From contig NC_034421.1 of assembly GCF_002078875.1 (NCBI RefSeq), positions 7,710,365 to 7,774,364 of the forward strand: DNA of 64,000 nucleotides. The letters run 5' to 3'. Below, in pieces: positions 47,342 through 61,200 of this stretch. The notes beneath the pieces are model-generated. The model was not told the origin of the DNA. It searched no databases and saw only the letters and a program-made list of their open reading frames with translations. The stretch comes from Numida meleagris. Lineage: Eukaryota; Chordata; Aves; Galliformes; Numididae. Made by a program: the position numbers and the translations under genes. How positions within the stretch are numbered: position 1 is the first letter of the stretch; every line of letters starts with the position of its first letter.

Positions 47342-49565
47342 TGAGGGCTGTGCCCTCTGAGGCTCGAGCCTGAGGGCTGCTTGAGACAAAGAGCGTTCCT
47401 GTGTTGAGGGGCAGGAAAGCAGAGGGCTGGAGCCGTGCCGGTGCGGTGCTGGTGCGGCTCCGGGCACTTCACTGTCTCCTTGCAGGTGGGCAGCGCGCTC
47501 CGCAGAGCAAAGCGGTGGGGGGTGCCCGAGGAAGGGTGAGCTGGACCTCAGCTCTCCCTCATCAAGTGGGATTTCATATATGGCTTTTCATAAATGTTGG
47601 CAACCTTTAACGTGCTTCACGTTTAAAGGCACAAGTGACAACCACATTATTCCCTTTGATTATCTCTGGCGAAAGGTACAGCAGTACAGCACTTTGTGCA
47701 CTTTTTCAGTGGTTGTGCTGTATTTAGGAGCTCAACAAATGCTCTGTAGTGGAGCAGCTTTCCTGAAATCGTAATCCAGAAAGCAAGGATTGACATAACA
47801 TTCCCAAAGCTTCGATGGAAAAACAAGCTGAAAAGATTAACAGCTGTCAATTCAAGTTCTCACCAGGACCTTGTCTTCCTTGAGGTCCCAAGGGTTATTC
47901 TCTTATTGGCAAAACTATCTTCTTTACAACCCAGTAAGCCCCCTCTAATCCTCAAGGTAGCCACTGAGGCAAGAAATCTTGATGAAAGTTGCAAAAAGCT
48001 CTGTGCTGCTATAAAGAAAAATACTGCCTAAGTTTCAGCAGGTGTTTGATTAGGCCACCAGAAAAAAAGCTTTGTGTGTGTGTGCTGATGTCTTAGTGTT
48101 GGCTGCTGATGGGGTTGCTGATATTCTTGAACTCACCACCCATCCGATGTGCATCGTAAAGACTCGCCTGGGTGCCTCTTAACATCCTGGAGCTTTGCAG
48201 CACTGTGGTAGCAGATTTTTGCCAACACTTCTGATGGACTCAAAGTTTTCAGATAGTGCTGTGTTCTGGAACTGTGCTTTACCTCTGCCTTCAGTTCTTC
48301 ATGAATATGTTACTGCTGTCCATATGCTGGTGACAGAGGTGTAACTCTCCCACTCCAATGCTTCAGCTGCAGTGTTGGTTTTGTTGCAGTGCCTGGCATA
48401 GGTTCAGGACTGAATAAATCTACACTTTCTAAAATTGAATTGAAGAGTGAAGTCTCTATTGCCTGAGCTGGTTGACTCAGATGTCTACAACAGTTCTTCA
48501 GGTCCTCTGACATACAGACTTCTTTCTTGTTCTCATACATGTCTGTTTCTGTTGCAGTCAGCTCACAAGCAGAGTGCAGTGAAGTGCTTGTCATAATAAT
48601 AACTGGCACCTGGAGGTAACAGAAGGGTTACATTTTGCAAGCTCTGGACAAAAAGATCATCTGTTTGGCAGAGGGGAATGCGGAGGCTGAGTGGGAGAAC
48701 TGATCTGCTCAAAAATGTGTGCTCAGCACTGAGCTTCCACCCAAAATCACAGCTTGACCTGGTACCAGAATGGGCTGTAGGCAGGACTAGAACCAAGTTT
48801 CCAGGTGTCTGCACTTTGCTCTGCTGCTGCGCTGCCCTTCTACACATTAAATTCAGTTCAACAAGAATATTTCTGTATGTGTGTAATGATGTAGATGTAG
48901 AATAAGAAGTAATCCAGAGGCCATGGTCTGTTCTTTGAAAAGTAGAACTTTTTTTACATCAGGACTTTGCAACTTGAGTAATCGCTGTTTGCTCACTGGT
49001 TTCAATTTTCTTAAAATACTGTAGGGATGCTGTTTACGATAGCTGCGTCTCTTTCCTGTTTTAATACTAATACTGACTTCTGGTCAAACATCTGCATCGA
49101 TTAAAAATAAATAGATCTTACTATTTGTATTAATGCTTCCTTACAGCATCGGTCCTAAATTGCATGGCAAGATGACAGGAATCTCCAGAAGGTCTGGAAA
49201 GAAGCCGAAGAGGCATTGTGCCCTTTTTCACTAATGTAATCAATTAGCCTTTGATGTTTGCATATTGGTTTAAATATGGAATGCTAAGTAGTTGTATTAA
49301 CAAGAGCAGAAGTCCTTTAGTCCATATCCATTTGCCCCTTTTCCTTAGATGATTTGCTGTGTCTTAAATCAGGATCTTTCTGGAGGCAGCACTTATTATG
49401 TATCTGTACTACGGTCTGCACAATGTGATGCTGTTTCCTGGCTGGTGCTTTTGTATGTGAGCACAGTCTTATCATAAGGGAATGTATATCTTGATTATGT
49501 CAAGTTTAGGTAGTTGTTAGTTTATACTTAATTTGCTAAATGAAGAGGGAGCTCTGTGCTAACAC

Positions 49566-49745
49566 AGAATCATTCAATCCTTAGAGTTGCAGGGGATGTT
49601 TAAAGGTCATCTAGTCCAACTCCCCTGCAGTGAACAGAGACATCCACAGCTAGGTCAGGCTGCTCAGAGCCTGGTCCAGCCTGGCCTTGAATGTCTCCAG
49701 GGACAGGGCTTCCACCGCATCTCTGGGCAACCTGTTCTCTGCCTG
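49566..49745 (-). repeat. Antisense CR1 LINE 3' end
   Basis: Plus-strand AGGTCATCTAGTCCAACTCC, CAGCCTGGCCTTGAATGTCT and TCTCTGGGCAACCTGTTCTC match the reverse complement of a CR1 3' end. In BMERB1 intron 1. Confidence 0.9.
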
Positions 49746-52233
49746 TGGTATAGAAAGCATTGTTGGTTACTGGTTTTCATGAAGACGAGTTACTTCTTAG
49801 CTATTAAGTGTAATATCATGCACATTTCTATTGTACAGGTTATCAGTGGAGTTATGCTGATTGACAGTAGCTGAAGATCTGGTGCCCTTACAACCCAACT
49901 GTAGTGATCTCCAGTAGGTTTGCATATAAAATATGAAGTATCGTTTAAAGTTTTCTCTTCAACAAAACACCGAAGCTTTCCACTTCATATACAAAATAGA
50001 ATTTCCAGAGAACATTAAAAATGACTACTTACCTCATACTGAGTACTTCTTGCTTTTCTTAATCCATACATGTAAATGCAGTCATACTTACAAATTGACA
50101 AACTATAATAACAGTGTAGCCTTTTCTGTAAATGATCTTCACAATATAGTCTCAGGGAGCCTGCTCTGAAGCAGAGTACTCAAGCGTTTTGGTCAGTTCT
50201 TACTATCAAGTGCACAGCCTCATTTAGAATCACGTCTTGCCGTCGGCAGGGACTCGTAGTGTCCTGATTAAATAAATAACTGCATGCCATGCCAGGGAAA
50301 TAGCCACAAAGAAACAAAGTAGTTTTTTACCATTCTTTTGAATACTGCAGATGCATTTCTGCTGATTTTTTTTTCTTCCTTTTTCAGTTTCTATGAGGTA
50401 TATGACTAAATTCAAATGCAAGGTGAATGTCTCAGCTTCAGTCAATGAAAGGAGGCAGAAATGTCGGAAATCTGCAAAAGATTGACTTTGATGCAATTTA
50501 GTACTGCATGAAATTTGCTCATTGTTTTCATTTGAATGGCAACTCGGTATGGCTGTGCACTGCCACTCCTATTACAAAGATGCACCTTTTCAACTCTTTT
50601 TCGTTATGAAGTGGAGATGAGGGGGTGGGGGACCCCATTACAGACCAGCACTGAAGAGCGAGACTCCCAGTATGACACCCAGTGGCAGCATGTAGCCTCC
50701 ACAGCAAATTTTACTTGATCTCCCTTTGTGCTGTGGATGTGGCATCATGGGTTTTTATATACAGGCAGTGCGGTGCTGTGAGATGGCAGTACACTCCAGA
50801 ACAGTGTCAGTAGGGCGATACTATGTAGTCCTGAGATTTTTCTGGTTTGTTGCAACAGCAGAAAGATAGTATTCTTCCCAGGTTCACAGGTATCCAGGGC
50901 TGACACTTGTGTAAAGTTTTTTTTTTTTTCCACCATACTCAGCTTATCTTAAAAAACCTTTCTGAACTTGTTACCCAGAAAGAAACGCTTGTCACTGTTT
51001 GAACCTCACTCTGTGCTCAGCATTGAAATGTTTATATATATACAATGTGCACCACTGAGTATTTTGCATTTGCATTTCTTGTCAGCTGGGGAAGGTAAGT
51101 AGCTTATATCTATCTGCATCCTTTTTGGTTCAAAACCAGCGATGTTCTGTTCTGAGATGGTTCCTTTCTGTTTGCAAGAATCTTGAAAAGTTTAAAAGAA
51201 AACACAATAGATTGCAGTAACATCAGTTGTGGTCTGATAGCCACATCTTGATGAGCAAAGGATGAGGAAAAGACATTTACACTCTGGTTCTGGGCATTTG
51301 CTTTATCTACTGGGAACTGCTTGTGCTATTATTAAGGCCTGATCTCCTTATCAGAACAGAATGGCTACATCCTACAACAGGATCTAGCTCATGGTGTTTT
51401 AATAGTGCTTAATAACATTTTATAATAAATATTGTAAAAGACATTTTACAAAATATTATAAAATCAAGTAGCAACAGAGAAACACATTTGTCTTGCAAAG
51501 TGAAGTATGCACAGATAGCGTCCTGTGACATCTGTCATTCTGATCAGTAATTAGGATGGATTTGTATTAATAATGTGTCTGTAGGTATTAGTCAAAAAGC
51601 AGGTTAATGTCAATTTGTTCTTGATTTTATATGTCAGCGTGATAATATTCAGAGATTTAATAGCTCTGTATATCTGTACAGACAGGTAAGTTAGTACGTT
51701 GGTTCTTGTGACACATCAAATGCATTCTTGCACGTTCATGCTGTATTGATCCCAAATGACTCTAGAACAGCAAACTTGTTTGGACTCTAACAAAGATGGA
51801 TGCATCCTTGGTACCTGATGGGGTAAAAACTAGATGTCCTCATTGTTTGTCCTTCTGTCCTGCTTCAGGAGAGTGAAGGATACTTATGTTGTACCACTAG
51901 AAAGAGATGCAGTAGTGCTGAGGGCTGTTAAGTTAGAAACTCCAGAGCAATACTGGGAATTCAGGAGTGTTCAGCATGAGGGAAGACTCACTTCTGGGGC
52001 TTACAAAGGAGCTGAAGTTTACTACTCTCCCCACTTAAATCCAAACCTGCATCAACTACAGATGTTTCCATCACCTAGCAGTTAAATATTCAAACACACA
52101 CCTTTGGGCCTTTTCCCATAATGCTCAACACATTGCGCAAATGTCTGCAAAAGCACTTCATTGCTTTGCTTACAACGTCTCTTTTTCTGTAATGTAACTT
52201 CTTCTGTAATGTCTCTTCATGCCTCCACTCTGA

Positions 52234-52237
52234 TTTA

Positions 52238-52269
<32 letters not shown>

Positions 52270-52271
52270 CC
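52234..52271. repeat. A/C-rich simple repeat with poly(A)
   Basis: AAACAAAC-type units running into about 14 A. A similar short (AAAC)n run lies at 52563-52580. Confidence 0.75.
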
Positions 52272-55200
52272 AGAAGTGTTTCACAAGCTTTGTATGACCC
52301 AGCTTCCACTGCTGTTCTTTCATGGTGATGCCTTTGTGTAACTAAATTCCCCTGAACTGTTAATTGTATCTATTACATGCAGTAAGACAGACAAAAGAGA
52401 TTAAGCTTATTCAGACCATCAACTAAGATAGGTGAGGGAGAAGCTAACTGAAGGATACACACAATCGTATTTCTTTTTATAGAAGCAGCAAGCCTGCTGG
52501 CTCCTTGAGGGTCCGAACACTAGTTTCCAATAACGTTATTCTTTCCATGTTTCCATTCATTAAAAACAAACAAACAAAACCACAACACACTATGTGAAGA
52601 TTTTGAAAAGAGAGGGACCAAGAAATTACTATATGTGACAATCAAACGCTAACACAGAATGCCACTCTTCTTAGAAAATATTTGCCCAAATACTGCAATC
52701 CTCAACAAAGACTGTTTCAAGAGATGGTGCCAGTTATATTTATTTCTTGATCATAATTATTGATGCTAACAGATGTTTTAGTTCAAGAGGAAAAGCAGTC
52801 TGATCCATGAAACCAAAAAGATCTACCACTTAATAACTGCCACCAGGTCATTCCTGCACAGCCTGTAACTGATGAGGGAAAGGCATATCTTTGTTTTCTT
52901 TTACTTCACCGAAAGCTAATTGAAGGATTTACGGTGAGATTAATCCAGTTTACCCTATCTACACATTGTCTCATCTTTCTAATTCCTCCTCCCATGGCAG
53001 GCTGCTCCAGGCAGCTGCAGAGACAAAGAAAGAAGGGAGGAAGAAAATCTTTGAGTGCTTTCATGTGCCTTACTAAATACTGGTCAGTAACTGGACTAAT
53101 TGTGACCTTCAGAACAGCTTCTTCTGTGTGCATCTTCATGTTGGTCTCCCACCTCCATGGAACTCTGTAGTGCAGATCCCCACAGAGATACACCATCCTA
53201 TCTGGGGACACTTCCTATCACATTTCATGAGTTTTGCAATTCCTTCACTTTTCTATCTAGCTATGGGCTGTAGGTCTCCAAAGCTTCTCAACAAAAAGTA
53301 CAGGCAATTTACTCCCTAACTTGTCCCATGGTTCTAAACATAATTGTCTCCCTACAGTACTTTGTATCCTACACTGTCCAGCCTGTCCTACAGAAGAACA
53401 ACAAACCAACCCACCCTGACCTTCTCAAAGCCAACGGGGCTGAGCGTAGCAGGAATGTGGCTAGTTCTGGATACTATCAGGGGATATCCAGCAAAAAACG
53501 TGGTGGTTATGCCAAATAGTCAGGGTCTTACTGCTGTACCATCTACTTGCACATCAGCAAAGGCAGAGATGCTCATAAATCAGAGGGTTAATGAATTCCA
53601 AAATCTCCATGCCTAATTGTGTGCTTCAAGTAGGAAATGAACACTTAATGTCTAATGGACTGTTTATATTCAAACCAGTGCCAACCAATAATTGTTGGAA
53701 ATTATGAGGCTCAAGCATCATATTTGGGACTGTGCTTACCAATTTTTGTATCTCCTTTAAAGATATTTTAGAGAAAAAAGCATTGGACCTGGAAAATAGG
53801 ACACTGTAAACTACCCACACCATACCTGCTGCTGGTAGCCTGTGGGATTATAGATTCAGTCTGTCTAATTTTTCTGATTATGTTTGATAATTTGATAATT
53901 GATCCCTTAGTTGCATAGCACGTTTTCATCAGAGTAACGGCTTTTAAGAACGCCTGCGTCTCAAAGCTGGTTTATAAAACAGATTAAAAACTTACATTTG
54001 GGATTGGGCATGCACTGCAGAGTACTGTGTATCATGCACGGCATTTATAGAGTTTTCTGAGCACTGTGAAGGTTGGAACTCTGTAATTCTGAATCCCAAA
54101 GTGCTTCTCCTCTGGAGCTGAATATGTTCCATTTTCATAGAAATCATCCTCAGTAAAACAGTCCTAGAGACTCAGCAAGTAAAGAATAGTAATATATTTC
54201 CACGAAGCATGATTTACTATCTACTACATAAAAGGTACAGTATAAATGCATTCACAAGTCAAAGATGAAAAATGCATGTTTAGAGGGCAAACTGTATGTG
54301 AAATCAGCAGGAGGATGCTTGGATAATTATGCTAGTTGCCCTTCAGGATCAGCATTGAAAGATTAATTATCAACATTCTGTCAGCTCATAAAGGGCAAAA
54401 TATTTGAGAAAATCATTTCAAGAGAATTCATCATTAAATGAGAATTATAATTTTCAGAAAGACAGGTGGCTCATTGCTAATGTCTCATGATTACAAACAC
54501 TACCAAAACGCAGGAGGTAATTTGTTCTTGTAGGAACAGCAGCAGTGTTTAAAGACCTTTTTTACTGCCCTGAACCCTTCCCCCCTACTCAAACTTTTAT
54601 TGAGTAGGAAGGATTTAGAGTTTTTCTACAGAAACGTTTCTTATCTACTGATTAAATTGTAATAAAAGATTTAAATTATAAAGTGGTTTAATGGTTTTGT
54701 TTATCTCTTGAAGAAAACAACTCCAAAACTATAAGAGGCATCAACAGATCATTCTACCACTTAAGTCCTTTCAGTGAGGCCAAAGTAAATTGAAGCCAAA
54801 TGAGCAAGATAGTGACCTGACCTCTGTGCAAAATGACAGAGAAGCCTGACTAACACTTTTTTAGAGAGAAAAATGCAGTCCTGACTTCACTGATGTAACT
54901 GGAAATTTCCTCAGTGATTTCAGTATGAGCAAAGCTTGGCTCTGTGTTTGTTTCCTGGAGCCCTATTAACCTTGATTCTCTTTAGAAAGTTCCAGGAGGG
55001 AATTTGGGGTCTGTGTCAGTTCCATGAGCATTCCCCTGGGGACTTGTGTCAGGCTGCTCTGTGAGCTGGGCCTCCCAGCCCTTGCCACACCGCACAGGTC
55101 CTACAGAGCCTTAGCAGGCCATATGCACTGGCGAGGGCAAGGCCATTTCAATCTCCTTGTCTCTGAGCAGTGAATCATAAGCTAATAGATTGGAGCCCCT

Positions 55201-58200
55201 GTGGTGAGTGGCTGGCCCTCAAACTTCGGTGGGAGAGGAGGAAGCCACATGATTTAGTTATGCATTTGTGCTCCCTCTCGCCTCAGCTAAACTGTAGTTC
55301 CTTCCCTCTCTCATCTTCTACCATGGCCACCTCTTCTGGACACTGATCTGGAGAGGACTGAGATGACTGCAGTTTGGCAGACTCCAAGAAATAAGGCAGA
55401 GACATTTTCTCCAGGCAGATACTTGTCTGAGCATGTGGAATATGACAGCAAAGACTATGGCCACAGAGTTTCTGAAAGCCAGTAAAAACAAGATCTCTGC
55501 CTTGGTAAGGTGTTGAAATGCTTTGAAATTACAACATTTCTAGTAGGGATTTTTTTTTTTAATTTTATACAAAGAGTAGGTGAGAGCCAGCTCTCTGTTT
55601 CACTCAGAGTTTAAGACTGCTGTGTGGCCTTCATTTCCTCACCTTGGAGACCTCCAGGGAGGCAGCAAGCTCAGCTCATTGCCAGCTGTCAGAAAGAATG
55701 TATTGGTACATTAAAAGAAAACAGAATCAAAATGAAGTATGCCAAAGCAATTAGCTTGCCGGAGAATGACTCCACATCCACAGACGAAAGGCAAGTGCAA
55801 AACAGATTTGTGTGCCAACTGTTGTCACTACTTTCTGTGAGGTGTAGAGATTGGGCCCTGTGCTGTTCCACTGAGTACACTCTTAGAAAGAACCGGCTGG
55901 TTTGGGATCTGCTGGCTCTATGGGCTGTGGTAGTTCCACCTCTAAGAACACAGCTTTTCTTTGTGGGTCCCTGGAAGCACTGTGGCCTGGACACTGGAGA
56001 GCAAGTCCCTGGTATGACTCTCTGCTGCCTGGCCTTTGCTTTGCTGCCACAGTATACCCACTGTACGCCAGCGGGTTTAGGAATAGTGACATTCATTCTC
56101 TTGATAGTACTCTTTTCTCCTATGAAATCTGAAACTCCTTTCTCTCTGGGCTTCTGAGGAGCATATTCTCAACTTTAATTACTTACTGGAGTGGGAATCT
56201 GTTGCATGAACCAATTTATTTAGTGTCTAAAGCAATTCTCCATACCAGATCACTTTGGCCTTTACTGGGTTAGACTCACGTCTGTAGTACTTAACCAATG
56301 ATTTGAGGATTGCCAAAAATTATCCACCAGCAGCTGGGAAGATGTTTAGAGCACCGCTAGACAACTGTGTTATTAGAGAGCCATGTCACAGTGGACAGAG
56401 AGAAATATAGAAACACTAGTTGGTATGTGACTGGATAATCTCAAAGGAGAATACTGTAAATATATGAAATTTAGAAGTGCCAGTGGCCATTTTACTACAA
56501 TTTCACTTACAACTTACGCTGCTGTTTATCAGTGAATACTTATGGGATGTTTTACATAAAACTACATGTTCCTAAATATGTTTTTCAAGACTTGAAATTG
56601 AACAATTTGGTCATTTTTTTTTCCAAAGCAATATGGATAGAAAAAAGTATGTAGAAAATGCAAAATTTAATCAGCTTTAAAAACAGAACATTATCTGCAG
56701 CTGGCACTGTTACAGCACTGAAGCTTTTTGTTAGAATTACAGGATCAGAAAATGGCTCTAGTGAGGAATAAAATGAAAAGCCACAGGCTGTTTCCGTTGA
56801 CCACTGAGTAAAATGACAGGAGTAAACGAACAAGTAATTTGTGTTTCTTAATATTCCCTTTTAATTCTCCATCATGTAAGAGCAGAGGATGAATTAGTTT
56901 TTGTGGAACGTGGCTTAAATATAGCCTTTCTCCTGAGTGCACATCATCTCAGATGGAAATGTGCATTGATTTCAGTGGGAGGTGTGCACCAGGGAAGATA
57001 CCTACCACGGTAACTAACTGTACCAGTTGCTATTTACAGCCTTCCAATAGAACTGAATCTCATGCAGAGCTGGGCATGGAAACCCCCTTCCTGAGCCATC
57101 CTGACTCCTGGTAGTCTTCCTGAGCCAGACTAAAATATCTCCTTGCAGATAAAGGTCTAGCCCAGCACCACTGAAAAAACCTGACAGTGAGGGCTTTCAG
57201 GTCAGACCTTCAGAGACGGTTTTCCCTTATTTTTTTGCATCTCATTTTCAGTCCATTTTCTCATAAGAACGACTGTCAGATCATATACACTCTGACAATT
57301 TTCTCCCCAGGCTCCATACAGCTGAATATTCTCTCCATTCTTGGAAGGACAAATTGCTGTTTAAAGTGCACAGGTAGTATTTTCAATTCATAATGTGATG
57401 GGAAAAGGTGAAAGGAATATGCAGAAAGCAGCGGTAACTACATAATCAGAATCATGATTTATTTGAATGTAAAGCAAGTTTTCTAAAGTAAATCTGTGAG
57501 ATGAAAATACTAATTTAAGCAGTGTGCCCCTCACCCCATGTGAAAGCACTAAAGAACAGACATTAGGAGCTTTAAGATGATCAGAAAGAAACTAGAACCA
57601 CAGTTCCTGGTCTCACAAATTTCACCTCTAGAAAAAGGTAAATATTCCATTTTGATTTGGGATTTTTTTCCGTCTGCTCTCAAGAGAGAACAGAGGGACT
57701 GGTGCTTGCGGTGTGAGAAGCACTGAGGCACCTGCAGGCAGTGACCAGCACGGCCCTTCTTTCATTTTGTACTTCTGAAGTGAATTAAGAAGAGAGATGT
57801 AACCGTGATACCAGAACTGTGAGAGGAAGCGAATATTAAGGACTCTTGATTTCAAAGCTTGTCCACATTTTACGCAGTTATTTCCATGTACTACCAAGGG
57901 TCTCTGATCAAGGTGAGTATGAGAGCTCTTGAACATAGTAGAAAATGTTGGAGGCAGCACAAGTCTTGCCCTTGACACACAGACATAGTGCGTGCTGCAG
58001 TGAGTACTGGACTTTATTCATCTGTTACCCTTAATTCCTCCTCTCTTTATTGCATCTCTGCCTCATCTCATAAGTTTTATGAGAAAAAAAAAAAAAACTT
58101 TCTTAAGTTTTCATATAGAAACAGAGGAGATATATACAGCTACTGAAATAGGAAAATCTGTACTGAATAAGAAAGATTACCTGAGGAGGAAAGAGGAAAA

Positions 58201-61200
58201 AAGAAAAACAAGCAACTTAATTCATTTTTAAATAACTACAGTGTTGATGCTGGTGACATCCCAATATTTTACTGAATGACATATCTGTTCCCAGCTCTTC
58301 TTGATTTTATGTTTAATTCACATAGGAGATTTCTACCCTGAAGGGACACAGGAAGAGTCTGGTCTGTCATTTTTGTGGTGGCTGATTGCCAGAGATATGT
58401 ATGTCCAGCACATGCCAAAGACCTAGACCGCAGGCTTCGTAGACCAGAGATATACTGAGATCAGATTCTGGATACAGTTGAAAAAACACTATTTTTCCAG
58501 GACCTCCCTCAGAAGAAAGCTGGCTTCTCATATAAAACCCTGACACTGCACTTCTAACACACAGTCATGATTTTTGCAAAACAGAGAGAAATCTTTTTTG
58601 TTTCCTGGTGTGAGGGGTATGAGGTCACACAGTACCTCAGTACTGAGAATTTAACAGAGCAGCATTTTAAATGGGACATATTCCTAGGTTGCATATATAA
58701 TCAAGAAAATCTTTTACAAGGCTGTGATATGTGATGGAGCTGTAGCTGTGATAAGAAAGCTGTTCAGCAAAGTAAGCAGCTCCCTTTCCATACCAAAGCT
58801 GCTCAAATCTAGGGTCTAAGCTGCTTATGGATAGCAAATTAGGGGCCTGTACCTTCCTGAAAAAAGGCAGGTGGGCGTAGGTAGGGAATTAGCACGGCCA
58901 TTATTCTGTCCCTCTTCTTGGCTGCTGGAAAGGTTTGGCAAGTGCAAGCTGAAATGGAAAGATGTACAGGAATTTCCTGTGTACCTTCTCCTGAGCCAGA
59001 AGGAAGCCATAATCCATGGGAGACTTAGGCAGGCTGGACAGTACTAGTAATGACTTGCTATTCCCAAACATATGAACTAAATTACTGGGGGTTTCTGCAA
59101 GCAGCAGCTCCTTAACAGCTGAAACAATTTAATTCAAGATCAGCTGATTTGCTTCATCTCTAAAGAGTTTATTTGTCTGTGGGTGTGGGCAGAGAAGAGA
59201 AGGAGAAATTGGAAGAACAGAATGTTAGGAGAACCTTCTGGGTTTTAGGCCTACTGGGCTACTGAAGGCACTCTTCTGTCAAGTGAGGTCAATAGGAGAA
59301 GCACTGATAAGAAGTATTCTATGGTACATCTCCTGTAAAGAGGAGGAAAAACGCCACTTATTTCAGTTTTAGCAAGACAAATTAGGTTGCATAGTTTCAC
59401 AGCGATGTGTAACGTGCTCTGGGGAAAATGGCATTCACACCTTATCTAAAGCCACCAGCCAAACGTGAAAAATCCTGTTGTCAGAGCATCTGACAACAAG
59501 AACTGCAGTACTGATACCCAAACTAGAGTTTAGAATTGGAAATAACAGTAGGAAGTCTGGAAAATGATATTGCCCAATTCAATTAATGCAAATTACAGTA
59601 CTTTGTTAAGTCTGTCATAATTCTCTGCAGAACTTATTATATGGACAGCTCTGAAGTCCCACTCAGAACCACTTAATCCTTCTTTATACGCAGCAAGAAC
59701 GGCTGGATGAGGTACCGCAGGCTGATTTGCAAATGGACTGCAGTAGTCTTGAGTCTGTGGCTCAGTTTAGGCACTGGGCATGCTGGAAACTGGTCTGAAA
59801 TGCTCTCACTGCTCATGATGATGCCTTTCTAGTGTGCTGTAATTAAAAAAATTCTGTCTGCGAGCAAGGCCTGTTTGCATTCTGTCAGTATACGTGAGAC
59901 ACAAGCAAAGACACTCTGTGTTGCTAGATTTTTAAATCTGATGTCACTGAGCAGTCCAGCTTGCACCTGAAGGCATGCAGGTCATCTATAACGATCTTAT
60001 TCCAGCCCTCTAAGGGCAAAATATAAACTTGCTAAATTTAGAATCTGGATATTGAAAACTGTCTCAACTCATAAATGCAGTTTATATTAAAACAGAGAAT
60101 TCACTTTCAGCTGAGTGGAGAATCACATGTGAATCCACAAATAATGTCTCTGGGGTTTCTTAATTCAGTGGAACTTGAATTTAGAAAGGATTTTATAAAG
60201 ACATTAATTCCAAACTCCCTTTGCTGTTATGATTCTGTTTTCCTTATTTTTATGCATCTGCCCTCTAAAAAGGCTGAAGAGATGTATGCAACTTTGTTAT
60301 CATTGACTGAAATAGCAATTGGCTGGGGTGTGCAAATTGCCTAGACAGTCTTGGAATCAACTTCAAAGTGGAAAGGTTGAGCCCTGTAATTGGAATGTCA
60401 AAGCCTCAGAGCGTTTTCAAGACCCAATATGTGCTATTATGGTAATTTATGTTAGTGGACATAATTCTGCATATCCTGAATTTATTTACATCAGAAGCAC
60501 TTCTGCAAATTTCAATCGCATTGAAAAATTCATTATTTTGGATTTAATAGTAAGGCACTATCAAATGAGGCCTGAGGCTCTTATCTCTCTGTCTATAGGA
60601 AGAATTTCATTGGAAGTAATCTATATTTGCAAAGAAACATTTAGTTCAATATTAAGTTTAGACTCCCTAGGCATTTACATTTGTGGTTGCCAAAATTCTG
60701 TTTTCTGATCTGTAAATATGTTTTGTATCGGTTTTTAGACTGCTGCCAGAGCATGTGCTCCTGAGGAAAAGTCCTCTCTCTCCCCCTAAAATTTACTGCT
60801 TAGGGAAATGTCCGGAGCACTGTGAGTCACAGATCAAAGACCTTACTTAAAAATATATAGAAAGCTAGCAGAAGTCTCAGTGGTAGAAAAAATGTACATG
60901 TAAATCATTATGATAGTGCTATAAAACAGCACCAAATCATACACAGATTTACAGCTAGAAATAAGATATTCTAGTTACAGATAATTAGGTAGCAAATTTT
61001 CTTATTGCACCGAATCAGTCCCTTGCATAAGCAACATCCTTAGATCCAGATGGAAGAACATGAAAGCAGAGATGGTGTGCTATCTTGACATGGAACTTTG
61101 ATAGAATGCATACTCAAGACTTTTTATGTAAAGAATCCGGAGGCTTTCTGCAGGCAATGTCTGACTGCAGAGAACACTGGACTTCAAAAAGCTAAACTCT

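Noticed and set aside
55624..56157. 177-codon plus-strand open frame in BMERB1 intron 1
   Set aside because: It opens with GTG, the first internal ATG is about 35 codons in, and an overlapping antisense frame is almost as long. No domain was recognised. Conservation would be needed to revive it.
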